DNA from: Batkoa obscura
Lineage: Eukaryota > Entomophthoromycota > Entomophthoromycetes > Entomophthorales > Batkoaceae
Assembly: GCA_030770535.1 (NCBI GenBank)
Contig: JASVEC010000023.1
Span: 310,001-374,000, forward strand
Length of the DNA stretch: 64,000 nt
Reading direction: 5' to 3'
The translations under genes and the position numbers were made by a program. Below the pieces are notes generated by a model, which ran no database searches, was not told the DNA's origin, and saw nothing but the letters and a program-made list of their open reading frames with translations. Position 1 is the stretch's first letter. Each line of letters begins with the position of its first letter. Below, piece after piece: positions 22,534 to 34,274 of the stretch.

Positions 22534-22854
22534 ATGAAAAAATGGATCCTCATCCAAAAAGAACATTACTGGTTGACGCAATCACTTGAAATCCAACATA
22601 GAGTTCCAACCCTTAGCTTTTTTACAATTTTACTCTTTTTTATTGAAATCAGCTTCATGGATGAAAAAGAAAATTATTGGGATTTATATTTGGCTTTTTT
22701 CTTATTAGGGGTATTGGCCTTGACTTCGTTAATTTGGTGCTTTTGTTGTGGTACTTGTATAGGTAATGAAATGATGACATATTTTGGATTGAAAAAGAAA
22801 AAGGCAAAGAAAAGAGAGTATATCCAGTTGGAAAATGTTGAGGTTGAGGATTAG
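22534..22854 (+). CDS. Small two-TM membrane protein, unrecognised
   Basis: 106 aa. Two hydrophobic helices are visible: VPTLSFFTILLFFIEISF (~25-42) and LYLAFFLLGVLALTSLIW (~51-68), the second followed by CFCCGTC, a Cys cluster that could be palmitoylated. The C-terminus is basic (KKKKAKKRE) and then acidic. The frame is clean and the composition protein-like, but I recognise no family. The start could lie upstream in an unseen exon, because the first 20 residues contain a likely soluble segment. Confidence 0.45.
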   Translation: MKKWILIQKEHYWLTQSLEIQHRVPTLSFFTILLFFIEISFMDEKENYWDLYLAFFLLGVLALTSLIWCFCCGTCIGNEMMTYFGLKKKKAKKREYIQLENVEVED

Positions 22855-22859
22855 AGTGT

Positions 22860-23215
22860 TAAGTGGATTTAACGAACTATCGTAGGTTCTGTTAGCTTAG
22901 TTTGTTTATTCCTAAAGGTCAAGATTTTGAATAGGAACCTTACTTGCTATCAATTAAATGATGATCTAGTTTTTAAACGCATCCAATGGAATGATGTTGA
23001 TTTTGAAGTTTGCCTTGCTTGTTCCCCAAAATTATACTTTAAAATCAGGAGTTTACTGTGGTTATCCCAGTTTTTTTAATGGTTGGTAATAGTGCGTTTA
23101 AATAAAAATAATTTGTTATAATATGGATTTAGAAAGTAATACTTTGTTTAGCTCCGTTATATATTAATACAAATTAAGAGAAGAAAAATTCGGCTAATGG
23201 TTTTGTTTCTTTATT
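22860..23215. other. Intergenic, nothing recognised
   Basis: Spacer between the small membrane-protein gene and the dead SDR copy. No feature is seen. Confidence 0.4.
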
Positions 23216-23216
23216 T

Positions 23217-24320
23217 ATACTAGTTCACTTGGATTAGGTAAAAGTTTTTTTCCTTCGCTAGTAATAGTAATAACATCTCCAAAGTACTCTTCGTCATCAG
23301 TTAGTTTATAAATAGTATTGGGAACTTGATCAATATCAACTAAGCCATCAAAAAAAGCTCATGCTTTATGCGATTAATGATATCAGTATCTACATTTAAA
23401 ATAATTATTGAATTAATAAGGTTGCCGTCAGAATAATGAGGGCAATAATTTATCAGAGAAAGAAGGAGTCACTCCATTAACGCGTATCCCTTTTTGATTG
23501 AGATAACCTAAGGTTTGAGTTAAATATAAAACTTAATGGATTTTTAATATTAAGATCTTTAATAAATAAAAGTCGGTCCAATTGTTACCTTATCCCTTTT
23601 TTGATAGTTAAATAAACAGATCATACATATAATGGACTAATGGTGGAATAAGATGATAACTCAATAATTGACAAATCATATTTGACTGCTGGATTCTTTA
23701 ATATTTGCTCACTAAAATGTTGAATGGATAAAGAGTTGTCTTTTAACATGAGAGTTAAATTGATATTCATTATAGTATCAATGATTTCTTTTAAAGTAAA
23801 ATGGGGATTAGTTTTTAATATGCTTAAAAGATAAATTTGACTACCAATAGTGCTCTCGAAGTTCCTTTTTCTACCTATAACGGTATTGTTGACCATAACC
23901 TTTGATAGTGTTTTAGTTTGCTTAATTAATATAAATTAGCTACCTAAGCCCCTCCAAAGTGATTTATTGCTTAAATAAATAATTTTTTTAAACCCTGATC
24001 TTTAGTCATATCACACTCACAGAATACTATTCTCTTTTTATCCCTTTAATAACAATAGTTAATATCAATAATATCAATATTAAAAATAACTATATTTACT
24101 TATTAATTTATTGTCCTAACTTAACACTATTTTCTTTAGCAATATCACTAATAATAGCACTGAAACTGTATTTTTACATTAATAATGTGAATCATGTATA
24201 TTACATTATCATAAACTAATTATTAACTAATAGTAGAGTTAATGCTTTTCCAAATCTATTAACTCCACTGGCTACAATTGCACACTTAAAAGCCGTTATT
24301 ATATATTAGAATATTATCTA
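23217..24320 (-). pseudogene. Dead SDR (15-PGDH-like) paralog
   Basis: Pieces of the same seven-exon SDR gene as at 24918-25991 are recognisable in order on the minus strand. They are CAIVASGVNRFGKALTL (cofactor loop), VMVNNTVIG (the NNAG region), NINLTLMLKDNSLSIQHF, and the end segment VDIDQVPNTIYKLTDDEEYF then DVITITSEGKKLLP. The TGxxxGxG loop has lost its glycines and the YxxxK active-site segment ends in a stop (SPLYV), so no working enzyme is possible. It lies next to its intact tandem copy. Confidence 0.8.
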
Positions 24321-24917
24321 TTTGTATTTTTTTATAAAGATTAGTTGTTATACTTCACTTATCCCTTATTATTCTTTTGTACAAAATTATAGAGTATACT
24401 TGTTCTAGGTTAATAATGCTTTAATTTTCAATTAATATTGTTAAATGATAAAATAAAAAATAAAAGGGACATATCAACATTAAACTTGTTTAATTAAAGA
24501 ATTGATTAGTATAAACAAGTTTCTCTTTATTATTCCCAAAAGTTGTAAACCGCAACTACTGACTTTTTAGAATAATATTAAAGTGAATATAGTTAATGAC
24601 AAAGAAAATATATGTTTATTAATTATTTACTAAACAGATGTAATTTATTCAAAAATCTTTGAAAGACGTAAAAGGTTAAGAATCAAACAGGAAAGCATAG
24701 AACTAATAGTAAAAGACCTAATTCATGAAGAAATATTAAATTATTGTCCAATATCTAAACCTTTAGTAATGTAGGTTTAGAACATTAATAACCAACACTA
24801 ATTATCAATGATTTTATTCAACTTTTTATTTAAAATTTTAACTATTTTATAAGCTGCTTAAAGTTATCTGAGTACTTACTTTTTTATAATCTTTATTTTA
24901 TAACTTTTTAGATAAAC
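24321..24917. other. Intergenic, nothing recognised
   Basis: About 600 bp between the two tandem SDR copies. No feature is seen. Confidence 0.4.
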
Positions 24918-25991
24918 CTAGTTTAAAAAAATAGCCTGTAAATTATCTTTTGGAAGTAAAGATTCTGAATTTGGTGTTAGTGCAATCACATCGCCATAAT
25001 ATTCTTTGTTTTCAATCAATTTATAAATTGTATCAACTACTTTATCAATTGGAACAAACCCACCTAATAAACCAATCTTTTGTTTAAAACTTTCTTTTTC
25101 TAAATGCTCTTCAATAATTTTGGTTGCTATTGATACTAGGTTAGACAATATAATAAATCATTGTAAAATATTTACGAGAAAAAGAAGGTGCAACTGCATT
25201 CACTCGAATGCCTTGTTCATTAAGATAGCCCATAAGTTTGGTTACATATATAACCTATATATTTAAATTAGGTATTATTTTATAAATGAAGTGCAATGAT
25301 TACCCCTCCTTTTGTAATAGAATAGATTGGAAGGATTGAAGTAGGTCTTAAACCAGCAAAAGAGGCTACATTAATTATACAAAAATCTTGTTTTGGTTGT
25401 GGATTCTGACTCTTTTGTTGCTCGAAGTGTTGGATAGCAAGTGAAGTTCCTTTTAACACTGAACGTAAATTAATGTCTAATATTGGATCAATAGTAGCTA
25501 AATAAATCAATTAGATTATTGCTTAAAAAAGAAAAAAGAGAAAAGAAAAGTACATGTAGATGTTGTAAATGTTTCCGATGGCCCAATACCAGCGTTATTG
25601 ACTATAATCTATTTTATGAGCTAACAATCAAATAAAAAATATTTATTACTTGTGCTCCACCAAAATGAACGTTTGCTTGTTCGAACAAATAAATCAAATC
25701 TTCTTCTTTTGTTACATCACATTCACAAAATACTATTTTTTTATCTTCTCTATTTTAATAAGTTAATGAATTTTTATAAATTTTATAGTTACTTATTGAC
25801 TTCAGTCTCCAATTCTTTTCCTCCTTTTATATCTACATCACCGACTATTACTTTAATACTTTGGAAATATTAATATAAATTTCTTTTATACATATTAAAG
25901 CTTACCCTTTATTTGCAAGAAATAGCGTTAATGCTTTTCCAAATCCGCTTGACCCTCCGGTAATAATAGCACAATTTTTTCCAATAGTCAT
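24918..25991 (-). CDS. Short-chain dehydrogenase/reductase, 15-PGDH-like (copy A)
   Basis: Seven exons on the minus strand: 25991-25906, 25858-25793, 25749-25650, 25608-25554, 25497-25304, 25254-25176 and 25135-24918, encoding 265 aa. The Rossmann cofactor loop is TGGSSGFG. Asp follows beta-2 (VIVGDVD), which favours NAD(H). The DVT segment, NNAGIG and the active-site IINVASFAG ... YSITK (Tyr-x-x-x-Lys) are all present. Exon positions and phases are identical to the plus-strand paralog at 33119, so they are duplicates. The sequence resembles 15-hydroxyprostaglandin dehydrogenase-type SDRs, but the substrate cannot be deduced. The shortest intron is 40 nt. Probably soluble, since no signal peptide is seen. 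Confidence 0.85.
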
Positions 25992-27046
25992 AACTGTTTT
26001 AAAGAAAATGATTAAATATTTCCATTATTTTTTATTTTATACTTTTTTTATCAGCATGTAATTCCTTGGAAGAGTGGCACAGGCATAAATAAAATTTAAC
26101 TTTAAACTATTTCTTCATTAATTCTGTTCTAGATAGTAAAAGCGGGATAAATTATTTAAAGTGGTATAATATAGCATTTTAATAAATACTAAGATAAGTG
26201 ATTTTCATATTTATAAAACTCATTATCTTAAAGTTATATTTCTTTGATCAAGATACCAAAGAAAGATTATATTATTAAACCCTATAATTTATGTATTCTA
26301 ATATTTCGATCTTATAGCCTTTTAAATGTATGTTTGTTATCCTTAATAACATCAATTTAGATTTATATTACTTAAATGTTTTATTAAAGTTTTGGTTAAC
26401 CTACGAATTAAGGTCAAGTGAATCATATTTTATGTTGTTAAATGAAATTACCCCTTGGGCTTTATTTGAAAAATAAATCCAATAAGAAACAAATAATCAT
26501 AAGGAAGTAAAAAGATCATTTCCAACTTATAACCCCTCTATGCTTATTGAATCTACTAAAATATTATTTATTTATTAGTACGTCAGGTTTGTAATGTTTA
26601 TCTAATATTTTATATAACTGTACCGCTTACCAGCTTAAATTATCAATATATTTAGATTGTATTTCCTTAACAACAGGTTTGTTTCCAGGTATGAAGGTCA
26701 AAGATTCCTTCCAACCTCCCTTCTCCGTCTTATGTCACTTTCTCTATATTGAACTGTCTTTCTAAAGGCCTTATTTTCTATAAGCATCTCTGAATCATAT
26801 ATAAAAGTTATACAGCTCTAAAGTTTGATCCTCCTAAAGAGGACTTTTTTCTTTCAACTCTATGTCTTTTGTATTATATAGGATTTTTTTTGAGGAGTAG
26901 AGATGAAATGATTCCTGTTTCGTCATTATCCAAAGATAATCAACTGTTGGACATAGTTATTATTTTACTAAGTAGGACCCACCAATGATCTTCTCCTTTG
27001 AGTTCATTGACTTTTGTATTTAAGCTTCTATACTGATTAATAAAAC
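25992..27046. other. Intergenic with a pyrimidine-rich patch
   Basis: AT-rich spacer. At 26690-26860 base composition shifts to C/T-rich on the plus strand. The minus strand there gives short peptide-like runs (KESLTFIPGNKPVVKEI, YKILDKHYKPDVL) separated by stops. It may be a decayed gene, but the family is not recognised. Confidence 0.3.
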
Positions 27047-27050
27047 ATCT

Positions 27051-27145
27051 AGGTAAGTATTTTTTGTTTAAGAATTTTACTAGTAACCTTTCCACTCAAT
27101 AGCGCTTAAAAAATGGAAAAGTAATGAAATCGAAAAAATATCCCC
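27051..27145 (+). mobile_element. MITE copy 8
   Basis: Forward copy with a diverged left end (AGGTAAGTATTTTTTG) and right end TATCCCC. Flanked by an exact ATCT duplication (27047-27050 and 27146-27149), an informative site. Confidence 0.88.
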
Positions 27146-27149
27146 ATCT

Positions 27150-28427
27150 GGGTTTCGGCTTTCCGAGAAAAAAATTAGATACTTCCTTCCAAGTATATAC
27201 CTAAATAGTAAAAGTAGCAAAAAACATGGGAAATGAAAATTATAATAATACAAATATCAATTAACGATTAATTATATTAATGGTCGATTACTTCAATAAT
27301 CTAATAAATTAGAATTCAAATTAATTTTTTAAAATAGTAATATCATGGAACTGATTTAATAAAAAGGAATCAAAACCCAGTTTTGAATATTAATTTCATG
27401 TGATTAACATATGGTCTATTATAATTATCATCTATAGATATCGTTTCGAATTAGGTTTATCTTCGCCTTACATTTTAGTAAAGAAAGGTTGCTTCATCTT
27501 TAATAAAATCGTTTTTTTAATCATTTTGAACTAAATAATTTAAACACTAAAAAAATCATTACAAATTAAATTTACTCATAATAGTAAATCTTAGATAGCT
27601 CATAATTCTAAAACGATTTTTATTTTTATTTTCATTCTTTATCAAGTTTTCTTTCATTAATATTATTTTTACTTTGAGCTATATATAATAAAATCATACC
27701 TGTATGTTAGTTATAAAGATTTTGTATATTAAGTTATTTCCGGCTTTTCCGGTTTATAATTCATGTTAATTCAAATATTTTAAAAATAAGATTTTCAAAA
27801 TGAATTTCATCCAACCAAAATAATGGTAATAAAAAACGTGTTCTTATACAAAATTCAGTTCCATTTCAAGTCTTCAAAATTAAGTAGATTACTTAGAAGC
27901 ACATAAAGACCGATTGATTTGATATTCATACTGTAGAGTATACATCCTAGTAATTTTTTAGTTAAGATCTATTCAATTGATAACACTTTTTTACATTGAT
28001 ATTATACCTTAAAATATATTGTTTGTTCATTTAATTAACTATAGAGAATATTATTATGAGAAACCTCGTCTTTTATTCTTTTATAAAAGTATTTGATATG
28101 TAAATGATTCAAATTAAGATTATCCTTGTAAAATATGTACAATGACCTAGTTCCTAATTTATATAATTCAGGCTATAAGTTAAAAAATCAAACTTAAAAG
28201 AATTGTTATTCAAGAATAGATTATTAAAATAGATAATAAGGCCACATTTGGGTATCAAAAAAGCTTAGGATACGCAAGGTTAAAAAATCGATCTTTAATA
28301 ATAACCAACAATTGTAGAGCAAAGGGGATTAAGTCAAGGAATTATATTGGCTGGAATAATAAATAAATGAATAAACTTATTTATTGAATTTTAACTTTTC
28401 AACAATCGAAGCTTTTTCTTTACTTGA
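27150..28427. other. Intergenic, nothing recognised
   Basis: 1.3 kb of AT-rich sequence upstream of the receptor gene. No frame, RNA gene or repeat copy is seen. Confidence 0.4.
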
Positions 28428-29423
28428 ATGATGACTTTAGAGTGGGACTCAACTAGATCTTTTGCTTATGAAATTATTTTGTTTGTATTTTGCTTTTTTA
28501 CTATCATTTTAAATGGTTTGGTATTATGGGTTACAGCCACAAGAAGCAAAAGGGATAGAGCTATAGATAGTCAGCTTATAAATTTAATTGCTACCTTTGA
28601 TACTTTTGTAGCTATTATCTTAGGTGGTTCGCAAATATATAGATGGAGCAGTCATCAAGCCCATGATAATTTAGAGAATGGAATATGGTGTACTTTAAGC
28701 GCTGTTTTACTTAATGCTACAAGTTTCATCGCTTTAGGTTTGACAGCCCAGCTTTCTATCATTCGTTACTTAGCTATTGTTAAAGGATACGCTATAAAAA
28801 ATTACAAGTCAACAGTAGCCTCAATATCTGTCATTGTGTTTTTTGTAGTTCTTTTTATAGCTACTAGGGCTATAGGTGTATCAAGACTTATGCCTTCAAC
28901 CCTCTACTGTATCCCTACCACTGAGCCGAGAGCAACTGTTGGTCATACTATCTATACACTTGTAATTTTTCTAATAATTGCACCTGTTATCCTCAGTATA
29001 CCTGTTTTCTATGGTCTAGTATCGCTCCATTATTACAATTTAAGTGTTAAAATGAGAATGGAAACGGACGGTTTGAGGAAGATAGCATATTTCCCACATT
29101 CTCGTCACATCTATTATCTTTTTGCGTTTACTTTTGTTTATCTACTTTCTTTAATGCCACAACTTATTTTACTTATAGTTGAAGCAGCTTCCGATTTTAA
29201 AAGAGATTATATTATGGATTGTGTAACTCTATTTTTAATCTTTAGTGGCTCTCTAATTAACCCTCTATTCGTCTTAACTTTGCACCCAGAATCGCGTTCA
29301 AAGTTGGTATCTTTATTTAAAAGAGATTCAATGAAAGAACGCCCTGTTGATATTGATGTTGATAGATATAGGATGCACTCTGGTAGTCAATTGGTTAATG
29401 AATCTCATTTTTCCACAAATTAA
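28428..29423 (+). CDS. Rhodopsin-like (class A-type) 7TM receptor
   Basis: Single exon, 331 aa with seven hydrophobic helices: about 13-37, 48-70, 88-112, 129-150, 172-200, 228-252 and 262-285. Class A hallmarks can be placed. They are an Asn in TM1 (LNGLVLWV), an Asp in TM2 (NLIATFDTF, Asp58), and a Cys at the start of TM3 (WCTL, Cys88) with a partner Cys161 in extracellular loop 2. TM3 ends in IIRYLAIV, an altered DRY, and TM7 has LINPLFVL, an altered NPxxY. TM6 has a proline (MPQ) but no CWxP. After TM7 come a Ser/Lys-rich short helix 8 and tail. It would couple an external signal to G proteins at the plasma membrane. The ligand is unknown and no retinal-binding Lys is evident in TM7, so it is not an opsin. 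Confidence 0.8.
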   Translation: MMTLEWDSTRSFAYEIILFVFCFFTIILNGLVLWVTATRSKRDRAIDSQLINLIATFDTFVAIILGGSQIYRWSSHQAHDNLENGIWCTLSAVLLNATSFIALGLTAQLSIIRYLAIVKGYAIKNYKSTVASISVIVFFVVLFIATRAIGVSRLMPSTLYCIPTTEPRATVGHTIYTLVIFLIIAPVILSIPVFYGLVSLHYYNLSVKMRMETDGLRKIAYFPHSRHIYYLFAFTFVYLLSLMPQLILLIVEAASDFKRDYIMDCVTLFLIFSGSLINPLFVLTLHPESRSKLVSLFKRDSMKERPVDIDVDRYRMHSGSQLVNESHFSTN

Positions 29424-29429
29424 AGTTTA

Positions 29430-31350
29430 TATTTATATTTACATTTTATTTACATTTTTTGTTTGTATTCACAGTTTTGATAATATATCTGATACCAAAC
29501 TACTGTATTTTAAGATTAAAATTAGACTTTTAGTAAAAAACAAACTACTCAAACTATACAAAATAAGGAAGTTTAATCTGTCGCCTTTATTTTTGTAAAA
29601 TTTTTTCCGAAAATTATTTATTGTTACTATTCTGAATACAAGATTCTATCATCATAAACTAGATTATTTATTGGAAAACGATAAAGATTCATATTGCTTA
29701 ATGTTTAAAATACAATTAATATTTGGTTCTTTATTTTGCATGTTTTTATTATAATTTAAAAAACAATTAATCTCTATTCAGTATCTAATATAAGATTTTC
29801 AATAAGACTTATGAGTACTCTTGATATGGATAGCACTTGCAAAAGATAGGTTGAATTAGCTTGATTCGGTTTAATTTTTAATATTTTGGTCATAAAATTA
29901 ATTATACAAAACGTTTTGGCGATAAAGAGATGATATTTTATAGTCACAAGCTAAGGATATATCGTATTAAAAAGATCTTGGGTAATACCATTACAGCTAT
30001 ATTTTCTTTTTGTAATCCAAACTACTTAGTTCAGTAAGCAGATGTATCAAATTTCAATATTCTAAGCTTTTAAAATTTACATAACTTTAATTCTTACAAG
30101 TCAGTTGAAATTACTATAGCCCTACGTGTTATACCTATAATCTGTTATAAAACAAATAGTATAAATAAAAATCTTATTCCAAAGCTATTATTTTCAAGCA
30201 ACTACTCAGTTTTAATATTAAAGCTCTGATTATAGCAACGTTAACGTTTGAAACAATAGAAAAATCTACTTAGCTAATCACATCCTTACATTTTAAACAG
30301 GTTTTAGATAAAAAAATATATGGCCGCTTTCAAACATGAATCCGAATTAATATGTAGCCAAAAAATAACAACCCCGGTTATTCATTTATGGCAGTAATTT
30401 ATCCTTGATTTTCATTAAAGTTGGTTTTCAGTTTTTAGAACAATTTAAAAAAGTTTGGGTTAAATTTCTATAATCCCTATAATGAAGCTATACTACTCTT
30501 TTACTATAAAAATAGTAAAATGATAGAATACATTATTGACATTGGTTTTCAAAAGAGCAATGTTTAGATAAGAAAATAATTTAAAACTGCCCTTTTTTGA
30601 TATTTTGTTGAATTACTCATAGGGAGATAGAATAAAACTGATTTTATAAAATTAAAGTAGTAGTCAAGTAATAGCTATAAACAACCAATAAACATAATAA
30701 AGTATCTTATTCTGATAGTAGTATTTTAAATAGTTATTTAAACCACTTAATAACTAAAATTAGCTTACATAAGATAGTATTGCGTTAACATTATTGTGTA
30801 ATGTGGAGCGTTGTATATTAACATATATACCTCAAATATAAAATATGGGCCCTACAATGATTTAATAATACGGCAAAGCTCTATATCATATTTTTAAGCT
30901 CCCAACCATTTAACACAAATGCAATGGTTATTGTTTTTTAGTTCAAATTTTACATGGGTGTAAAACATTACATCAAAATATAAAAAAATATTGTAAAAAG
31001 CAAAAATATTAAAATTTATTTGATAAAAATAAAAAATATGAGCAAATTCATTCCAATGAATTATAGATTGGTTTAACAGCTTGCATAATGTATTATGCTA
31101 TTTTTAACCCTTTCAGCCGCTTCATCTCTATCCTGAATTATTTAGTGACAATTTTTACAGTATATGGATTGTTGATTTTGTTAGTCATTGGGGTGTTGTT
31201 CAGAATTTAGCAAAGTTTTACTTTATAATGAACAGCTAAATAATTTATAAAAGAAATGAAGTGTTATAAATAATTCCTCTATTCAATCAAATTTAAATAG
31301 ATTAGCTAGACCCTAAATGCCTAAAAACTATGGTATTGATAGGAGTAATA
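29430..31350. other. Long intergenic stretch, nothing recognised
   Basis: 1.9 kb downstream of the receptor. All frames are short and no MITE, tRNA or family relic is seen. Confidence 0.45.
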
Positions 31351-31353
31351 TAA

Positions 31354-31360
31354 TATAAAA
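31354..31360 (+). promoter_or_regulatory. Candidate TATA box of the DUF4203-like gene
   Basis: TATAAAA about 54 bp upstream of the ATG at 31414. Sequence and position only. Confidence 0.35.
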
Positions 31361-31413
31361 GTTGACATGATAACAGTAAAAAATAAAAAACATCTTACGA
31401 AGAAATATTGAAA

Positions 31414-32157
31414 ATGGATTATGATAAAATAGGGCAACAAATTCTTCATAATGATAAAATATATAACATATGTAGTATAGCATTTGGTGTAATAGTTACT
31501 ATAGTTGGTATGATAACTCTAATAAATGGCCAAAAGTCAAAGAAATTCCATCATTTTGTGTCCAGTTTTACTTCAATATTCCTTATATGTACAGGCGCTG
31601 GTTTAGTAATCATATACCTTATCAATAGCCCCTTTAAACCCACTATTATTTATCCTACCATCTTACATATGATTATAGCGTTAGTCGTTACTAGCTTTGC
31701 AATTTCTATTTTGATTTCAGCGTTTGCTGCCTATTATCATAAATTCTTTGGTTTTACTATTGGGTTAACTACTGTAATGACGATAGGCTATGGTATTGCA
31801 CTTCTTACTGAGCATTCTATTGCTATAGCTATGTTAACTCTTATTCCTGGTTTGATTGGTGGATTATTAGGCATTTTTTATACCAAAAAAATAGAAATCT
31901 TCGCTTCACCAGCTTTAGCTGGGTTCTTGATTTCTAAAGGAATATATTTTATAACAACTAGAGCAATTATTTTAAAGCTTAGTATTGAGCTATACAGAAC
32001 ATTTTACTACGATATTACCGTCATTGCTGTTGCCATTCAAATGATTATCATTGGCATTTTTGGTGGCTATAACTTGTATTTGTTTTTAAAAAAGAAAAAA
32101 ATAGCAATTCATCCATTGAATGAAGATAGATTAAGTGAAATTGTGTATAAAAATTAA
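31414..32157 (+). CDS. Multi-pass membrane protein, possibly DUF4203 (TM7S3/TM198-like)
   Basis: 247 aa from ATG 31414; an upstream TTG codon is not used as the start. Seven hydrophobic segments are visible, rich in small residues: FGFTIGLTTVMTIGYGIAL, LIPGLIGGLLGIFY and ASPALAGFLISKGIYF in succession. This GxxxG-like run of short helices recalls the DUF4203 domain of TMEM198 and TM7SF3. The C-terminus is cytosolic-looking (LFLKKKKIAIHP then acidic). No signal for a specific function. The family call is tentative, but the gene itself (clean frame, TATA) is well supported. Confidence 0.6.
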   Translation: MDYDKIGQQILHNDKIYNICSIAFGVIVTIVGMITLINGQKSKKFHHFVSSFTSIFLICTGAGLVIIYLINSPFKPTIIYPTILHMIIALVVTSFAISILISAFAAYYHKFFGFTIGLTTVMTIGYGIALLTEHSIAIAMLTLIPGLIGGLLGIFYTKKIEIFASPALAGFLISKGIYFITTRAIILKLSIELYRTFYYDITVIAVAIQMIIIGIFGGYNLYLFLKKKKIAIHPLNEDRLSEIVYKN

Positions 32158-32159
32158 GC

Positions 32160-32548
32160 TTGATTATAGTGTTTTATTAATAAACTTATATATTTATTCT
32201 ACTATTTTAAAGTATTTTATTCACATATAGCTAAACATTAATTGTAATATAATCTGATGCTTTAGTTGCTTTAAGTTTATACTGTCAAAAAACAAATAGT
32301 ACTGCTGAAAAAATAGATGTACTGACAAATTTCGGGCTATTGAAAGTAGTAATTATATGTAGTACATAGAAACCAAGCCGTTAATATATAATTTGAACAA
32401 TATAGACGTAAAAATAAGTATCCATTAAAACTATTATTTTACAGATGGTTTCAACTTTTTTTTTCTGGCGTAATGTCACTTAAATAACTAAATACACTCA
32501 AAAAAAAGCTCTAAGATTAAAAACTAAGAACCCGATACCTCAGTAATA
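32160..32548. other. Intergenic, nothing recognised
   Basis: Spacer between the DUF4203-like gene and tRNA-Asn. No feature is seen. Confidence 0.45.
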
Positions 32549-32622
32549 CGCTCATAACTGGGATCGAACCAGTAACCTCCCGATTAACAGTCGGACGCGC
32601 TAGCCAATTGCGCCATACGAGC
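32549..32622 (-). tRNA. tRNA-Asn (GTT)
   Basis: 74 nt on the minus strand beginning GCTCGTATGGCGCAATTGGC and ending CAGTTATGAGCG. The anticodon arm CCGA-CTGTTAA-TCGG gives GTT. The T loop is GTTCGATCC and the acceptor stem pairs (GCTCGTA/TATGAGC, one G-T). No intron. Confidence 0.95.
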
Positions 32623-32624
32623 AA

Positions 32625-33118
32625 CTGAGTTCTAGTTGAATTTTAGGATAGTAAAAAATATATTAATTTTTTTAAGGACAAACCTTATAGTTACTGCTAA
32701 TCGGATGTCTAATCCGCATACAGGAATTAATGATTTACCCATGTAGGATTACAATTATATCTAAATTAATTAACTATTTAATATATTGTTATATCATTCA
32801 TGGTCTGGTACTTTATAAAATAGGTTGTAATTTATATTGTATTGGGCTAGAATATGGAAGTATACGATAGAAATAAAGTTTGATAGTATTTTACAGTCTA
32901 TATTTTATGAATATTGCTAATAGAAATCATTTTTTAAATGACCAAAAGTTTAACATATTTCACAACAAGCACAAAATGGTTCCAATAATTTTTATATAAT
33001 AATACGCATGACAGAAGGTCACTTTTGCAATCAAATAACCTTACCTGAATTATTTAAAACAGGTATAAAATAAAAGGAAATCATTTTTTTAATTAGTATT
33101 ATTAAATCGAAGACAAAA
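32625..33118. other. Intergenic, nothing recognised
   Basis: Spacer between tRNA-Asn and the plus-strand SDR gene. Contains one small hairpin (CGGAT/ATCCG near 32701) but no gene. Confidence 0.4.
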
Positions 33119-34207
33119 ATGGATAACAAAAAATGCGCAATTGTTACTGGAGCTGCTTCTGGGTTTGGTAAAGCTTTAACCTTAATGTTGGTTAAAAATG
33201 GGTACATAATAATTATTTAAAGAAATATAAAGTTTTTAATAAAGCTGTATATTAGAATTAAAGTGATTGTCGCCGATATTTCAGTCGAAGAGGGTCAAGC
33301 TTTTGAAAAAGAAGTCAATAAGTAAGTTGAAAATTAAAGTTAATAACAATTAACATATCTATTATTATTCAGAAATGGAAAGAATATTGTATTTGTCAAG
33401 TGCGATGTTACCAAAGAGTCTGACTTGATTAACTTATTTGAACAAGCTACTCAACACTTTGGTGGTGCTCAGGTAAAATTTTCTAATAACTACTATAAAC
33501 AATATTTATGAAATTAAATAGATCATGGTTAATAATGCCGGTATTGGACCAGCAGAACACTTTAATACTACTACAAGTAATAAAACTTAAGTAGTTTCCT
33601 ATACATTTACTAACAAAGAATAGAGGCCATTGATTCAGTAGTAGCTGTTAATTTAACAGCTGTTTTGAAAGGAACTTCTTTAGCTATTCAACATTTTAAT
33701 CAACAAAAAGCAAAATCAAATCAAAAAGATTTGGATTTTTCAATTATCAATGTTTCCTCACTTTCTGCAATCATCCCATTAACTATTTCTCCAGTTTACT
33801 CAGTTACGAAAATGGGTGTAAGATTATTATCTTAGTTGTCTTTTTATTTATTTAATGTTTTCTTTTTAGGTGTTATATCTTACTAAAAACTTTGATTATT
33901 TATCTAAAAAAGGAATCAGAGTTAACGCCGTTGCCCCTGCCTTTTCACGTAAGCTTTTATATCATTATTTATTAATATAAATTTCTAATTAAATCTAGCT
34001 ACTAAAATCATGGATAATGGTAAGAATAGCTCAGTATTCAAAAAAATAGTTGAAAGTCAAGGTGGTTTAATCCCAATCGAAAAGGTTGCTAATCAAATGC
34101 TCAAATTAATCCAAGACAAGTCAGTTTTTGGTGAAGTAGTAGTTATTGGGCCCAATAAGGAGTATCTTGTACCTAAAAACCCATTAAAAGGATTAAATAA
34201 ATTATAA
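33119..34207 (+). CDS. Short-chain dehydrogenase/reductase, 15-PGDH-like (copy B)
   Basis: Seven exons: 33119-33201, 33256-33321, 33373-33472, 33522-33576, 33624-33817, 33870-33948 and 33999-34207, coding 261 aa. Motifs are TGAASGFG (cofactor loop), VIVADIS (Asp after beta-2, favouring NAD), CDVTKE, VNNAGIG, IINVSSLSA with the catalytic Ser, and YSVTK. The segment LKGTSLAIQHFNQQK before the active site is shared with copy A. Exon boundaries and phases match copy A exactly. Likely an NAD-dependent alcohol/ketone oxidoreductase of the 15-PGDH type. The true substrate (fatty-acid derivative, sterol or other) is unknown. Confidence 0.88.
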
Positions 34208-34274
34208 ATTTATTAAATGTTTAATATCAAATAATACACATTTTCAATTACTGTTTTAAAATAAATTCATTTTT

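Noticed and set aside
32680-32755. Possible second tRNA beside tRNA-Asn (CGGAT-GTCTA-ATCCG arm)
   Set aside because: Only one arm forms, and no D arm, T arm or acceptor stem is found.
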